Shown here piece after piece: positions 25,648 to 35,620 of a DNA stretch of 64,000 nt. Positions within the stretch are counted from its first letter, which is position 1. Every line of letters starts with the position of its first letter. The notes under the pieces are model-generated. The model was not told the origin of the DNA. It saw nothing but the letters and a program-made list of their open reading frames with translations, and did not search any database. A program made the position numbers and the translations under genes. Source of the DNA: Citrobacter sp. 18056 (GTDB taxonomy: Bacteria > Pseudomonadota > Gammaproteobacteria > Enterobacterales > Enterobacteriaceae); the NCBI GenBank assembly GCA_902706235.1, contig CACSJR010000001.1, forward strand, positions 248,001 to 312,000. The letters are read 5' to 3'.

Positions 25648-26682
25648 CTATTTCTTACTCAAATCACTCAGCAGTACCGCAATATTTTGCCCGCCCTGGG
25701 TATTTTCCAGCCCGATTTTAACGATGATGGTCAGCGGCACTGAGAGCAGCATGCCGACCGGACCAAGCAGCCAGCCCCAGAATATCAACGACAGGAACAC
25801 TACCAGCGTGGAAAGGCCCAGCCCACGGCCCATAATGCGTGGTTCAAGAATGTTGCCAAACACCATATTGATCGCCAGATAGCCCGCAAGCACCACCAGC
25901 GCATCGTAGATGTTGCCGAAAACCAGCACCTGCAATATCGGTGGGACGGCAGCCAACACCGAGCCGATGTTGGGAATATAGTTCAGCGCAAACGCCAGCA
26001 TTCCCCAGATAAACGCAAAGCGCACGTCGAGGGCGGCGAGCATGCCCCAGGCGACCAGCCCGGTTACCAGACTGATAGCGGTTTTCAGCACCAGATAGTG
26101 GCTCACGCTGTCGATAGCTTTCTGAATCGCCGCCATGCCTTCCACCGGACGCATCATCATCTGCTGCAGTTTAGCCGGGAGCTGCGGCACTTCAAACAGC
26201 ATAAATACCACCGTCAGAAGCAGCAGGAAAATGGAGGACATGGCGTTAGTGAGTTGCGTCAGCAGGCCGGTGACCAGCGTCATCGCCGCATTCGGGTCGA
26301 TATATTTCCCCAACGCATTAACGGATACATCAATACCAAAGCGCTGTAGCCACGGTTGTAGGTTTTCCATCGGTACAACCAGAGACGAACGATATTGCGG
26401 CAGTGTGCGGGCAAGTTCGTTGAGCGACGTGCCCAGATAGGAGAGCAGCAAAACCGCTACCATAATGATGAAGGTGATGAGCAGGGTAACGGCCAGTCCA
26501 CGGGGAACGCGCCAGCGGACCAGCAGCTGCACCACCGGATTGAGCACCACGGCGATAAACAGTGACAGAATAAAAGGCACCACAATATCAGCGGCGAAGC
26601 GAATACCAGCGAGGATAATCACCAGCATTCCGAGCATGATGACTATCTTTAATCCATTAAGTGTAATACCCGACTTTGCCAT
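25648..26682 (-). CDS. tqsA: AI-2E family transporter TqsA
   Basis: 344 residues, nearly the E. coli TqsA sequence as recalled ([15 protein letters not shown] start, [21 protein letters not shown] region). Seven to eight membrane helices; reported as exporter or controller of autoinducer-2 passage. As in E. coli it is found close to mdtJI, though pntAB is not between them here. Confidence 0.93.
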   Translation of the reverse strand: MAKSGITLNGLKIVIMLGMLVIILAGIRFAADIVVPFILSLFIAVVLNPVVQLLVRWRVPRGLAVTLLITFIIMVAVLLLSYLGTSLNELARTLPQYRSSLVVPMENLQPWLQRFGIDVSVNALGKYIDPNAAMTLVTGLLTQLTNAMSSIFLLLLTVVFMLFEVPQLPAKLQQMMMRPVEGMAAIQKAIDSVSHYLVLKTAISLVTGLVAWGMLAALDVRFAFIWGMLAFALNYIPNIGSVLAAVPPILQVLVFGNIYDALVVLAGYLAINMVFGNILEPRIMGRGLGLSTLVVFLSLIFWGWLLGPVGMLLSVPLTIIVKIGLENTQGGQNIAVLLSDLSKK

Positions 26683-27080
26683 AACATTCCTTGATAAACG
26701 TGATAAAGAACATCATAAAGCGGCGTTAGGTAAGAATAAACTCATTAATACAGAATTTGCTGGGTAAAGAATTGAAAAGACTTTGAGTTTAATTTTTCAC
26801 TATGCCAGAATTACGCTGTGTTTAACTACTGAGGACAATTTTCATCCGCAAAGACGAGAAGCAATCCCGCGGATAATTGTAATTTTATGGACATGTCGTT
26901 CAGAACCTGTACTTCCTTGCAATCTGTCATTATCCCCACGCTTTCCTTGCTTTCTGCCGAGCAGCACTGGCGCTCTGCGCTATAGTCTTTTCCTTCCTTT
27001 AAGCTAAAACTTAATCACTTTTACGGTTTGCACCTCTTTGCAAACTGCAACGGATTATATTCTCAGGCAGGAGAAGAACC
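26683..27080. other. tqsA-mdtJ divergent intergenic region
   Basis: 398 AT-rich bases with no plausible gene; short frames at 26783-27007 have no ribosome binding site or family likeness. A perfect 7-base-pair hairpin (GTTTGCA-CCTCTT-TGCAAAC, 27026-27045) lies 36 bases upstream of the mdtJ ATG. AT-rich content fits H-NS-type silencing, reported for mdtJI in relatives. Confidence 0.6.
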
Positions 27081-27443
27081 ATGTTTTACTGGATATTGTT
27101 AGGTCTGGCGATCGTTGCTGAAATTACAGGTACCTTGTCGATGAAATGGGCAAGCGTCAGCGATGGTCATGCCGGTTATATTTTAATGCTCGGCATGATT
27201 GCCCTTTCTTATATATTCCTTTCCTTCGCGGTTAAAAAAATCGCGCTCGGCGTGGCTTACGCCCTGTGGGAAGGCGTCGGTATTTTATTGATTACGCTGT
27301 TTAGCGTACTGTTATTTGATGAAAGCCTGACGCTGATGAAAGGCGCAGGGCTGGCCACGCTGGTGATGGGTATTGTGCTGATTAAGTCCGGTACCCGTAA
27401 AGTCAAAAACAACTCTGCGAAGGTGAACCATGCCGCAGTTTGA
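27081..27443 (+). CDS. mdtJ: spermidine exporter subunit MdtJ (SMR family)
   Basis: 120 residues, four membrane helices, with the essential membrane Glu in AEITGT (near 14). Forms a heteromer with MdtI to export spermidine. AGGAGAAGAACC precedes the ATG. Its end overlaps mdtI by 14 bases. Confidence 0.95.
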   Translation: MFYWILLGLAIVAEITGTLSMKWASVSDGHAGYILMLGMIALSYIFLSFAVKKIALGVAYALWEGVGILLITLFSVLLFDESLTLMKGAGLATLVMGIVLIKSGTRKVKNNSAKVNHAAV

Positions 27444-27759
27444 GTGGATACACGGCGCGTGGCTGGCAGGGGCGATTGTGTTGGAAATCATCGCCAATAT
27501 ATTCCTTAAGTTCTCGGACGGTTTCCGCCGAAAAATATACGGCATATTGTCGCTGGTGGCGGTACTGGCCGCATTTAGCGCATTGTCGCAGGCGGTTAAA
27601 GGTATCGATCTTTCGGTGGCGTACGCAATTTGGGGCGGATTTGGTGTGGTTGCCACGCTGGCAGCGGGCTGGATCCTGTTTGGACAGCGCCTTAATTACA
27701 AAGGATGGATAGGTTTGATCTTGTTAATCGCCGGAATGGTGATGATTAAACTCGCATGA
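27430..27759 (+). CDS. mdtI: spermidine exporter subunit MdtI (SMR family)
   Basis: 109 residues, four membrane helices, Glu in LEIIANIF (near 19) as the substrate/proton site. Partner of MdtJ, coupled by a 14-base overlap. Spermidine chemistry recurs in this window with speG at 47 kb. Confidence 0.95.
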   Translation: MPQFEWIHGAWLAGAIVLEIIANIFLKFSDGFRRKIYGILSLVAVLAAFSALSQAVKGIDLSVAYAIWGGFGVVATLAAGWILFGQRLNYKGWIGLILLIAGMVMIKLA

Positions 27760-27817
27760 TGTTGGCAGGGTGCGAACAGTAACAGGGTATTTTGTTCAGT
27801 GAACTGATGCCGATAAC

Positions 27818-27846
27818 GTCGCTGCTGCAGTTACGTCAGCAGCGAC
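27818..27846. terminator. hairpin between converging mdtI and ydgD
   Basis: GTCGCTGCTG (27818-27827) and CAGCAGCGAC (27837-27846) form a perfect 10-base-pair stem with a 9-base loop, 8 bases from the ydgD stop. No long T-run on either side, so termination strength is uncertain. Confidence 0.5.
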
Positions 27847-27854
27847 AGTGTTAG

Positions 27855-28679
27855 TTACTGGCCAGCCAGTGCTTCAAGTTTGTCCCGAAAGCCGGTCACT
27901 GAAATCGCGCGGTTATCTGCCCGCCAGCGGTCTTTCGCCGCCGGTGCTGAGCTTTGAACGCCAATCAGCTGCCAGCCGTCATCGGTTTTTAGCATCAGCG
28001 GTGAGCCGCTATCGCCAGGCAAGGTATCGCACTGATGCGACAGCACGGTGCTTTGCGCCCAACCGGTCACCAGACAGTTATTGTGCGTGTACAGCGAATC
28101 GAGATGATCGAGCGGATAACCAGATTGCGTCACCTGGCGGTTAGCGGATTTGAGCGCGGCGGTCAACGCATTCTTATCACCGGCGAACAGCGGCAACGGT
28201 GTGATACCCGAAGGCGGATAGCGCAGTACAATCAGGCCAAAATCCCAGGGCGCGGCAGACGACGGAACAATCCAGCCGTCACCATCCGGCTTCAGGCGTT
28301 TGCCGAGCGACGGCTCGACGCGGCCTTCAATCCCATGGATTTCATAACGCCAGAGACCTTTTTGCGATACAAAGCGCAGGGCGACGGGTTTATCGAGTTT
28401 ACCTCGCGGCGGCGTCAACAGGCAGTGTCCTGCGGTCAGCGCCAGATGCGGAGAAATTAAGGTCGCGGTGCAAAGATTGCCGCTGGCAGTTTCCAGCTGG
28501 CCGATAGCATCCCACGGGGATTGCGTAGGATTGGTGACCTTGACGCGGTCATCATGACCAAAGAAAAGCGTCTTAAGATCGGAGGCACTGATGCCGGTGT
28601 CTTCGCTGTCATCGTCAGCGTGGGTCAGGGGAGAAAAAAGACAAACGGCTCCCAGTAAAACCACTATGGATCTGTGCAT
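27855..28679 (-). CDS. ydgD: trypsin-like serine protease family protein YdgD
   Basis: 274 residues from the ATG at 28679, with a signal peptide ending SPLTHADD. Chymotrypsin-fold triad is visible: His in LTAGHCLL, Asp in PWDFGLIVL, Ser in LPGDSGSPL. Periplasmic; physiological substrate unknown. Order mdtJI-ydgD-ydgU-asr is that of E. coli. Confidence 0.92.
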   Translation of the reverse strand: MHRSIVVLLGAVCLFSPLTHADDDSEDTGISASDLKTLFFGHDDRVKVTNPTQSPWDAIGQLETASGNLCTATLISPHLALTAGHCLLTPPRGKLDKPVALRFVSQKGLWRYEIHGIEGRVEPSLGKRLKPDGDGWIVPSSAAPWDFGLIVLRYPPSGITPLPLFAGDKNALTAALKSANRQVTQSGYPLDHLDSLYTHNNCLVTGWAQSTVLSHQCDTLPGDSGSPLMLKTDDGWQLIGVQSSAPAAKDRWRADNRAISVTGFRDKLEALAGQ

Positions 28680-28780
28680 AACACTCTCTGAGGGGCGATT
28701 ATGATTATAAAAAGGGTAACCCAATGAGATTACTATAGACGGGATGAATGAAAAGTGGGAGTAAAATCAGCGTGCTACAC

Positions 28781-28867
28781 TCAGTACAAAAAGAACCGGG
28801 TGGCAACCAGGGCACAAACAATCAGTAATAAGAGGATGAGCTCGAATCGATAGCGGCGCAGCATCAT
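28781..28867 (-). CDS. ydgU: small membrane protein YdgU
   Basis: 28 residues (MMLRRYRFELIL...CALVATRFFLY), too short for usual gene calling. A single hydrophobic helix after a basic start, as in E. coli YdgU, which lies at the same place downstream of asr. GGAGAG precedes the ATG; a second ATG follows at once (28864). Function unknown; the asr terminator lies just before its ribosome binding site, so it is read through from asr or has its own promoter. Confidence 0.75.
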   Translation of the reverse strand: MMLRRYRFELILLLLIVCALVATRFFLY

Positions 28868-28877
28868 TGCTCTCCAG

Positions 28878-28903
28878 AAAAAAACGGCGCTGAAACAGCG
28901 CCG
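28878..28903 (-). terminator. factor-independent terminator of asr
   Basis: On the minus strand CGGCGC-TGTTTCA-GCGCCG (28885-28903) is followed by seven T (28878-28884). It lies between the asr stop and the ydgU ribosome binding site. Confidence 0.85.
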
Positions 28904-28938
28904 ATTTAGTTTACAAGACCGTACGACCGGTTGCGAAA

Positions 28939-29376
28939 TTACGCAGCTGGCTGTGCAGCTGGTTTAGCAGCCTGGTGCTTGGTGTGTTTCACGTGTTTTT
29001 TAGCAGCCTGCGCTTTCTGCGCTACAGCAGGTTTGGTTGCTGCTTTTTTGTGGTGTTTTTTAGCGGCCTGCGCTTTCTGCGCTACAGCGGGTTTGGTCGC
29101 TGCTTTTTTGTGGTGTTTTTTAGCGGCCTGCGCTTTCTGCGCTACAGCAGGTTTAGCTGCTGCTTTTTTGTGGTGCTTTTTAGCGGCCTGAGCTTTCTGC
29201 TCTGCAGCGGGTTTTGCAGCGGCTTTCTTGTGTTTCTTGTGGTGAGTGGTTTTAGCCGGAGCAGCATGAGTTGCAGCAGGCGCAGCAGCCGGAGCGGTAG
29301 CAGCGGTGTCAGCAGCGAAAGCAGCAGAAGACAGACCCATAGCAGCGGCAACAACCAGAGCTAATACTTTTTTCAT
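28939..29376 (-). CDS. asr: acid shock protein Asr
   Basis: 145 residues from the ATG at 29376, with a signal peptide ([10 protein letters not shown]...AAFA). The exported precursor is very rich in Ala, Lys and His and carries four near-identical 20-residue units built on [13 protein letters not shown]. Periplasmic protein needed for growth in moderate acid; the basic repeats are thought to buffer or shield. Induced by low pH through RstA in E. coli, and a perfect RstA box lies 106 bases upstream. Confidence 0.93.
   Translation of the reverse strand: MKKVLALVVAAAMGLSSAAFAADTAATAPAAAPAATHAAPAKTTHHKKHKKAAAKPAAEQKAQAAKKHHKKAAAKPAVAQKAQAAKKHHKKAATKPAVAQKAQAAKKHHKKAATKPAVAQKAQAAKKHVKHTKHQAAKPAAQPAA
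28991..29230. repeat. four 60-base tandem repeats in asr
   Basis: Four consecutive 60-base units differ at only a few positions; the outer copy toward the asr start is the most diverged. They encode the Lys/His-rich units of Asr. E. coli Asr has fewer copies as I recall, so copy number varies. Confidence 0.85.
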
Positions 29377-29481
29377 TCTGAAATCCTCGAATTTGGTTTC
29401 TATGTTCAACCCCACTGCGGGGCCGTTGAATAGACTATATGCTTGTCTTTTCGAGGTTTCCGTGAGTGATTGGTATCGGCG

Positions 29482-29495
29482 TGTAACCATATGTA
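29482..29495 (-). promoter_or_regulatory. RstA box upstream of asr
   Basis: On the minus strand the 14 bases read TACATATGGTTACA, a full match to the published RstA consensus TACATNTNGTTACA. It lies 106 bases before the asr ATG. The rest of 29377-29709 (333 bases) holds AT-rich promoter sequence and a CCCG/CGGG hairpin near 29680; no gene was seen. Confidence 0.85.
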
Positions 29496-29709
29496 CACTT
29501 CCAGTTGGTGCTTTATCACTCTTTAAAAATCAGTAAGATACGATGAAGGCTGTTCCCCGAGCCCTAGAAATTCCCGCAATGATGTAAATTTCCGGGTAGG
29601 TAGCGCTGCAGGAAACCTCTTAGGGCCGCCAAAAACCCGCATTTAAAGTTCACCATTCACCATTTGGTACCCGTAACATAGCGGGCTAATTATTTTTTTG
29701 GGGTGAGAT

Positions 29710-29991
29710 GTGATTGGGAATTCTTCCGTCCTGTGGGGCGGTGTTCTACTTCTAGTGTTTGCGATGCTGTGGTTGCACTACGATAGCGGCAGGCTGAAGC
29801 GGGAAATGCGGCGCTCGCGTAAAGGGCGGGAGCAGCGCGAGGACGAACTTAAATTATTGCAGCAAGAGTGGGATGAGTTTCTTGTCGCAGAAAAAAATGA
29901 GCTTGATCAGCTGAGAATTGCAATGCACCCTAAATATGGGCGAGTGGTTCACACCAGGCTGAGCAGGCTAGCCGGAATGCTGACTCACTGA
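29710..29991 (+). CDS. small membrane-anchored coiled-coil protein, unknown
   Basis: 93 residues from a GTG with GGGGTGAG upstream. One N-terminal membrane helix (LWGGVLLLVFAMLWLHY), then a charged helix from ~28 to ~70 with heptad-like Leu spacing (REDELKLLQQEWDEFLV). Shape recalls phage-shock or envelope-stress helper proteins, but I recognise no family. It lies between asr and the carboxypeptidase gene. The AT-rich leader suggests an own promoter. Confidence 0.55.
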   Translation: MIGNSSVLWGGVLLLVFAMLWLHYDSGRLKREMRRSRKGREQREDELKLLQQEWDEFLVAEKNELDQLRIAMHPKYGRVVHTRLSRLAGMLTH

Positions 29992-30036
29992 CAAAAAAAG
30001 CGTGTGGCGGGCTGCGCCACACTCTCTCCCAGCAAC

Positions 30037-31521
30037 TTACAAATAACGCGCGGTTAAATGCTCGCGGAAATAGCGGCTATTCAGGTCTTCGCCGGTGGCG
30101 TGGGTGATAAGCTCCGAGGTGCTGAAGCGGCTGCCGTGCTGCCAGACATTTTGCTGTAACCAACCGAACAGCGGGCTGAAGTTACCGTCATTCAGGTTCT
30201 GATCGACGTCCGGTAGCGCTTTGCGGGCGGCCTGGAACAGCTGCGCGGCGTACATGGCGCCCAGCGTATAAGACGGGAAGTAACCAAAACCGCCGTCGGT
30301 CCAGTGAATATCCTGCATACAGCCATTGCGGTAGTTGCCTTCAGTCGACAGCCCCAGATACTGCTGCATTTTTTCATCCCACAGCGCCGGAATGTCATCG
30401 ACTTCAATCTGGCCATCAATCAGCGCCCGTTCGATTTCATAACGCAGGATCACATGCGCTGGATAGCTGACTTCATCGGCGTCCACACGAATGAATCCGC
30501 GTTCGACGGTCTGACTCCATGCAATGAAATTATCCAGACTGAACGCCGGCTGGCTGCCGAAATGCTGCTGGATTTTCGGCAGCAGATGCTTAAGGAACGC
30601 GGCACTACGGCCGAGTTGCATTTCAAAGAACAGGCTCTGTGATTCATGCACGCCCATTGACCGCGCATGAGCAATCGGTTGTCCGGCCCAATGACGCGGC
30701 AGGTTTTGTTCATAACGCGCATGCCCGGTTTCGTGAATAACGCCAAAAAGGGCGCTGAGCAGATCGTTTTCGTCGTAGCGGGTGGTGATGCGCACATCTT
30801 CCGGTACGCCGCCGCAGAACGGATGGGTACTGACATCAAGGCGACCGCCGTTAAAATCAAAACCGAGCAGGGTCATAGTTTCCAGCCCGAGCTGGCGCTG
30901 TGCTTCGGTCGGGAACGGGCCTTGTGGATTGATGAGTTTGCGGCTGGCCTGCTTGTCGACCACGGTTTGCAGTAAATCGGGCAGCCAGCTTTTCAGGTCA
31001 GCGAACAGCACATCGAGGCGGCTACTGGTCATGCCTGGTTCGTAGAGGTCAAGCAGGGCGTCGTAGCGCGAACCGCCACTGGCCTCAGCGCGGATGTTGG
31101 CCTCTTCACGACTCAGTCGTACCACTTCTTTCAGATTCGGGGCGAAGCCTTGCCAGTCGTTGTTTTTACGCTGAGTACGCCAGGCGTGCTCGCAACGGTT
31201 GCCCGCCAGCGATTTCGCTTCGACCAGGCTTTCGGGTAACAGTGCAGCCTGATGGTAGGTGCGCGCCATTTCGTTCAGATTCGCGCGTTCGTCATCGCTG
31301 AGGTTTTCCTGCTGAGCAGCTTCCAGGTAGTTCGCCACATTTTTGTCGGTCAAGATCTGATGCTGCAACACGCCTAATTCAGCCAGCGCTTCGCCGCGAG
31401 CCTGGCTTCCGCCCGGTGGCATCATGGCGGCCATATCCCAGCCGGCTATAGAAGAAAGGTGCGAAAAACGCGATAAACGCTGGAAAACGCGGGTGAGCTG
31501 TTGGTAGTTATTGTTTGCCAT
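30037..31521 (-). CDS. metallocarboxypeptidase, M32 (Taq) family
   Basis: 494 residues, the full M32 length. Zinc site HETGH (in VIHETGHARYEQ, near 270), the ESQSLFFE Glu motif and the later HPAHVILRYEIE-type region (YPAHVILRYEIER) are all present. Cytoplasmic Zn/Co carboxypeptidase that trims C-terminal residues; physiological role unclear. Single-gene unit. Confidence 0.92.
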   Translation of the reverse strand: MANNNYQQLTRVFQRLSRFSHLSSIAGWDMAAMMPPGGSQARGEALAELGVLQHQILTDKNVANYLEAAQQENLSDDERANLNEMARTYHQAALLPESLVEAKSLAGNRCEHAWRTQRKNNDWQGFAPNLKEVVRLSREEANIRAEASGGSRYDALLDLYEPGMTSSRLDVLFADLKSWLPDLLQTVVDKQASRKLINPQGPFPTEAQRQLGLETMTLLGFDFNGGRLDVSTHPFCGGVPEDVRITTRYDENDLLSALFGVIHETGHARYEQNLPRHWAGQPIAHARSMGVHESQSLFFEMQLGRSAAFLKHLLPKIQQHFGSQPAFSLDNFIAWSQTVERGFIRVDADEVSYPAHVILRYEIERALIDGQIEVDDIPALWDEKMQQYLGLSTEGNYRNGCMQDIHWTDGGFGYFPSYTLGAMYAAQLFQAARKALPDVDQNLNDGNFSPLFGWLQQNVWQHGSRFSTSELITHATGEDLNSRYFREHLTARYL

Positions 31522-31770
31522 TTTGCCTTAATTCCCATTGAGTGACGTCGAAATGCGCGTGAGGTCAAAAATACGACGAAAGTATGAGGCGGAATGTAAA
31601 TTATACGCCAGGCAAATCAGTATCACAGGTCATCAGTGTGCGGCAAATCATGAATCCATTCATCTGGATTTTCATCGCACTGCTGTCAGTTGACGCAGTG
31701 CGAGACAGGGTAGGCTTAACCACCTTTTTAGGTCAGTGGTGAAGCTACCCACCCGCGGTGGGCATTCAAA

Positions 31771-33021
31771 TTAGTGCAGGCGTTTGTGCAGGCAACTGCC
31801 GGTTATCAGCGCCAGAACCAGCATTGCTGCGATAAATCCTCCCACGCCGTTCCATCCCCAGTTATGCCAGAACACCCCGCCGAGTGTCCCCGCGATGCTG
31901 GAACCCAGATAGTAGCTAAACAGATACAGCGACGAAGCCTGGCCGCGTGCGCGGCGGGCACGAGGCCCAATCCAGCTGCTGGCGACGGAGTGCGCGGCGA
32001 AGAAGCCCGCGGAGAACAGCAGCATACCGAAGAAGATAATCCACAGTGATGAGAACAGCGTCAGCAGCAGGCCGCACAGCATCACGCCGGTAAAGGCAAT
32101 CATCACCGGGCCGCGCCCGAAGCGTTGCGTCATGGCGCCCGCTTTTGGGGAACTCCAGGTACCGGTGAGGTAAGCCACGGACAGCAAGCCAACAACCGCC
32201 TGGCTCAATGACCACGGCGACATCATCAGGCGATAGCCGATGTAGTTGAACAGTGTCACAAACGCCCCCATCAGCAGAAAGCCTTCCGCGAACAGTAGCG
32301 GCAGGCCCTTATCACGCCAGTGAATACGAAAGTTGATGAACAGTGATTTTGGGCGCAGCGATGCGGGTTTAAAGTGACGTGAATCAGGCAGAATGCGCCA
32401 GAACATCAGCGCCGCCGCGAGAGCGAAACAGCCGATCATCGCCACTGCTACTCGCCAGCCGAAGAAATCGGTTATCACCCCAGTCAGCAAACGTCCGCTC
32501 ATGCCGCCAATCGAGTTTCCGCTGATGTACAGCCCCATCGAAAAGGCGACAAAACTCGGATGAATTTCTTCGCTCAAATAGGTCATGCCGACCGCCGCCA
32601 CGCCGCTTAACGACAGGCCAATCAGCGCACGCATGATAAGGATCCCGTGCCAGCTGGTCATCATCGTTGACAATAGCGTACAGCAGGAGGCCAGCAGCAG
32701 AGCAGTGACCATAACCTGTTTACGACCGATGGCATCCGACAGCGGCCCGGTAAACAGCAGGCCGACGGCCAGTAAACCGGTCGACACCGACAGGGAAATA
32801 CTGGCGCTGGCAGGCGATACGCCAAACTCATGCGACAACACCGGGAGAATAGGCTGAACGCAATAGAGCAGGGCGAACGTGGCGAGTCCAGCGGAGAAAA
32901 GCGCCAGCGTGACGCGAATGAATTGTGGGGTTCCACGTTGGATAAACTGGCCCGGCGCAGGAAGACGGATATCATTGACATCACGGGCCGGGGCGGTGTC
33001 AACGGTGGAGGTACGGCTCAA
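31771..33021 (-). CDS. ynfM: MFS transporter YnfM
   Basis: 12-helix inner-membrane permease matching E. coli YnfM closely (IGRKQVMVTALLLAS; EEIHPSFVAFSMGLYISGNS). Start: TTG at 33021 has AAGGAT at six bases and aligns with the E. coli start (SRT-TVD); a GTG eight codons upstream (33045) is the alternative. Reported as a sugar/arabinose or drug exporter candidate. Divergent from ynfL, as in E. coli, so YnfL is the likely regulator. Confidence 0.92.
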   Translation of the reverse strand: MSRTSTVDTAPARDVNDIRLPAPGQFIQRGTPQFIRVTLALFSAGLATFALLYCVQPILPVLSHEFGVSPASASISLSVSTGLLAVGLLFTGPLSDAIGRKQVMVTALLLASCCTLLSTMMTSWHGILIMRALIGLSLSGVAAVGMTYLSEEIHPSFVAFSMGLYISGNSIGGMSGRLLTGVITDFFGWRVAVAMIGCFALAAALMFWRILPDSRHFKPASLRPKSLFINFRIHWRDKGLPLLFAEGFLLMGAFVTLFNYIGYRLMMSPWSLSQAVVGLLSVAYLTGTWSSPKAGAMTQRFGRGPVMIAFTGVMLCGLLLTLFSSLWIIFFGMLLFSAGFFAAHSVASSWIGPRARRARGQASSLYLFSYYLGSSIAGTLGGVFWHNWGWNGVGGFIAAMLVLALITGSCLHKRLH

Positions 33022-33247
33022 AGCAAGATCCTTGCGTGAAAGCACTTCATCCTTCGCGCTGCCTCTTTGTGGGCTTTACCCTCAGACCCTCGGTCACATA
33101 GTTCGCTTGTTCCCTGGGAGCTTCGGACTTTCCGCCGCGATGCAGCACGAATGATTTTGTGCACTGAATTTGTCTCATTGGCACAGAGTAGGAAAATGTA
33201 AATATTCTGTCTAATATATTAATAATCTCAAATGATACTTTTAACAT

Positions 33248-34177
33248 ATGAATATAGAGCTGCGACACCTGCGCTACTTTGTAGCGGTAGCCGAAGAACT
33301 GCATTTTGGCCGCGCTGCCGCTCGGCTGAACATCTCCCAGCCACCGTTAAGCCAGCAAATTCAGATCCTTGAACAGCAGATTGGTGCCCGGTTGTTTGCC
33401 CGCACCAACCGCAGCGTGAGCCTGACGCCCGCCGGGAAGCTGTTTCTGGCTGACAGTCGGCAAATCCTGATTCAGGTTGAAGACGCCGCAGCCCGGGCCG
33501 CTCGCCTGCATCAGGGGGAAACCGGAGAGCTGCGCATTGGATTTACCTCATCGGCGCCGTTTATTAAGGCCGTGTCGGATACGCTGTCGCGTTTTCGGCG
33601 TCAGTATCCCGACGTTCATATCCAGACGCGGGAAAGTAATACCCGCGAGCAAATTGCGCCGCTGAGCGAAGGGGCGCTGGATTTGGGCCTGATGCGTAAA
33701 ACGCAGCTGCCGGATACCCTCGAGTGGCAGGTTATTTTGCGAGAACCGCTAATGGCGATGTTTCACCGGGATCATCCGCTGGCAAGCCGCGAATCCGTAT
33801 CACTGGCAGAACTGGTGCTGGAGCCGCTGGTGTTTTTCGATCCGCACGTCGGCACTGGCCTGTATGACGATATTCTCGGCCTGCTCAGGCGTTTCGGTAC
33901 CCCCGCCATTACTCAGGAAGTGGGCGAGGCGATGACCATTATTGGGCTGGTCTCCGCCGGGCTGGGTGCGTCGATTCTTCCGGCCTCTTTTAAGAAGGTT
34001 CAGCTTAATGAGATGCGCTGGTTGCCGATAAGTGATGCGGACGCGGTGTCGGAAATGTGGCTGGTGTGGTCCAGGCATCATGACCAAACCCAGGCGGCGC
34101 TTCGCTTCCGCGAGCAGCTGCTGGCAGCCGCAATGGTCGACTTTTTTGCCGAAAATACACGAAAAAATGTGCGGTAA
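33248..34177 (+). CDS. ynfL: LysR-family regulator YnfL
   Basis: 309 residues with the LysR winged helix at the N-terminus (HLRYFVAVAEELHFGRAAARL) and the effector-binding domain (FFDPHVGTGLYDDILGL near residue 195). Resembles BenM/CatM-type members. Divergent partner of ynfM across a 226-base AT-rich interval that should hold its operators. Confidence 0.9.
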   Translation: MNIELRHLRYFVAVAEELHFGRAAARLNISQPPLSQQIQILEQQIGARLFARTNRSVSLTPAGKLFLADSRQILIQVEDAAARAARLHQGETGELRIGFTSSAPFIKAVSDTLSRFRRQYPDVHIQTRESNTREQIAPLSEGALDLGLMRKTQLPDTLEWQVILREPLMAMFHRDHPLASRESVSLAELVLEPLVFFDPHVGTGLYDDILGLLRRFGTPAITQEVGEAMTIIGLVSAGLGASILPASFKKVQLNEMRWLPISDADAVSEMWLVWSRHHDQTQAALRFREQLLAAAMVDFFAENTRKNVR

Positions 34178-34270
34178 ATCACAAGCCTAAGTAAAAATTT
34201 GACGATTCAGGTCGAAGTGCTTCAACATAGCAAAAGTTTATTTCGAAGCGCGAAAATAAGGGAGTCTTCG

Positions 34271-35491
34271 GTGGTAGCAGAAAGTCAGCCTGGGCATATT
34301 GATCAGATTAAGCAGACCAACGCAGGGGCGGTATACCGCCTGATTGATCAGCTCGGCCCGGTGTCGCGTATCGACCTTTCTCGACTTGCGCAACTTGCGC
34401 CTGCCAGTATCACTAAGATTGTTCGCGAAATGCTCGAAGCGCATCTGGTGCAGGAAACTGAAATTCAGGACCCGGGGAGCCGTGGGCGTCCGGCGGTAGG
34501 CCTGATGGTGGAAACCGAAGCCTGGCACTATCTGTCACTGCGTATCAGCCGGGGAGAAATTAACCTCGCCCTGCGTGATTTGAGCAGCAAGCTGGTGGTA
34601 GAAGAAGAACAAACGCTGCCGCTGGTGGATGACAAACCGTTTCTCGACCGGGTTATCGAACATATCGATCACTTTTTCATTCGGCATCAGCAAAAGCTCG
34701 AGCGCTTAACCTCTATCGCGATAACCCTTCCCGGTATTATTGATACCGAAAATGGCATCATTCACCGGATGCCGTTTTACGATGACGTAAAAGACGTGGC
34801 ACTCGGTGAAGCGCTTGAGTCTCGCACCGGCGTGCCGGTCTATTTGCAACACGATATCAGCGCGTGGACCATGGCGGAGGCGCTGTTCGGTGCGTCTCGC
34901 GGCGCGCGCGACGTTATTCAGGTGGTTATCGATCATAACGTCGGGGCGGGGGTTATCACCGACGGACGCTTACTGCACGCGGGCAGCAGCAGTCTGGTGG
35001 AAATAGGCCATACCCAGGTCGACCCGTACGGCAAGCTTTGTTATTGCGGAAATCACGGTTGTCTGGAAACCATCGCCAGTGTGGAAAGCGTGTTGGAACT
35101 GGCGCAAATTCGGATGAAACAGTCGATTAGTTCAATGCTGCATCAGCAGCCGCTGACTGTTGAATGGCTGTGTCAGGCAGCAGTGCAGGGTGATTTATTA
35201 GCTAAGGATATCATTAGCGGCGTAGGGACCCACGTCGGACGCATTCTCGCCATCATGGTGAATTTATTTAACCCGCAAAAAATTCTTATCGGTTCGCCGT
35301 TCAACCAGGCTTCCAGCATTCTGTTCCCCGCCATCAGCGCCTGTATCCATCAGCAGTCTCTGCCCGCTTACAGTCGACATATCAGCGTCGAGAGCACGCA
35401 GTTCCGCAACCGTGGAACCATGACCGGCGCCGCGCTGGTTAAAGACGCGCTTTATAACGGGTCTCTGCTGATCAGACTGTTACAAGGTTAA
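34271..35491 (+). CDS. mlc: ROK-family global repressor Mlc
   Basis: 406 residues. N-terminal winged helix (LSRLAQLAPASITKIVREM), ROK core with Zn-binding cysteines in CYCGNHGCLE, and the C-terminal helix that meets PtsG (LLIRLLQG). Represses ptsG, manXYZ, malT and its own gene; relieved when the glucose transporter captures it. GTG at 34271 with GGGAG upstream equals the E. coli start; the open frame runs 24 codons further. Confidence 0.95.
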   Translation: MVAESQPGHIDQIKQTNAGAVYRLIDQLGPVSRIDLSRLAQLAPASITKIVREMLEAHLVQETEIQDPGSRGRPAVGLMVETEAWHYLSLRISRGEINLALRDLSSKLVVEEEQTLPLVDDKPFLDRVIEHIDHFFIRHQQKLERLTSIAITLPGIIDTENGIIHRMPFYDDVKDVALGEALESRTGVPVYLQHDISAWTMAEALFGASRGARDVIQVVIDHNVGAGVITDGRLLHAGSSSLVEIGHTQVDPYGKLCYCGNHGCLETIASVESVLELAQIRMKQSISSMLHQQPLTVEWLCQAAVQGDLLAKDIISGVGTHVGRILAIMVNLFNPQKILIGSPFNQASSILFPAISACIHQQSLPAYSRHISVESTQFRNRGTMTGAALVKDALYNGSLLIRLLQG

Positions 35492-35620
35492 CAAATTTTA
35501 ATTGTTAAGCTAAAAATTGCGCTAACGCAAGCTGGCTTTTCGCCCAATCCCTTACACTCCCTCCGTTCTTGAATTATCACCCTGATTTATATTTTCACCG
35601 TCAAAGCTGTGGAGTGAAAC

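Noticed and set aside
26783-27007. 74-residue frame in the tqsA-mdtJ gap
   Set aside because: No ribosome binding site, low-complexity translation, AT-rich promoter region.
28991-29230. Tandem 60-base units as a CRISPR array
   Set aside because: Units are contiguous without spacers and encode the Lys/His repeats of Asr.
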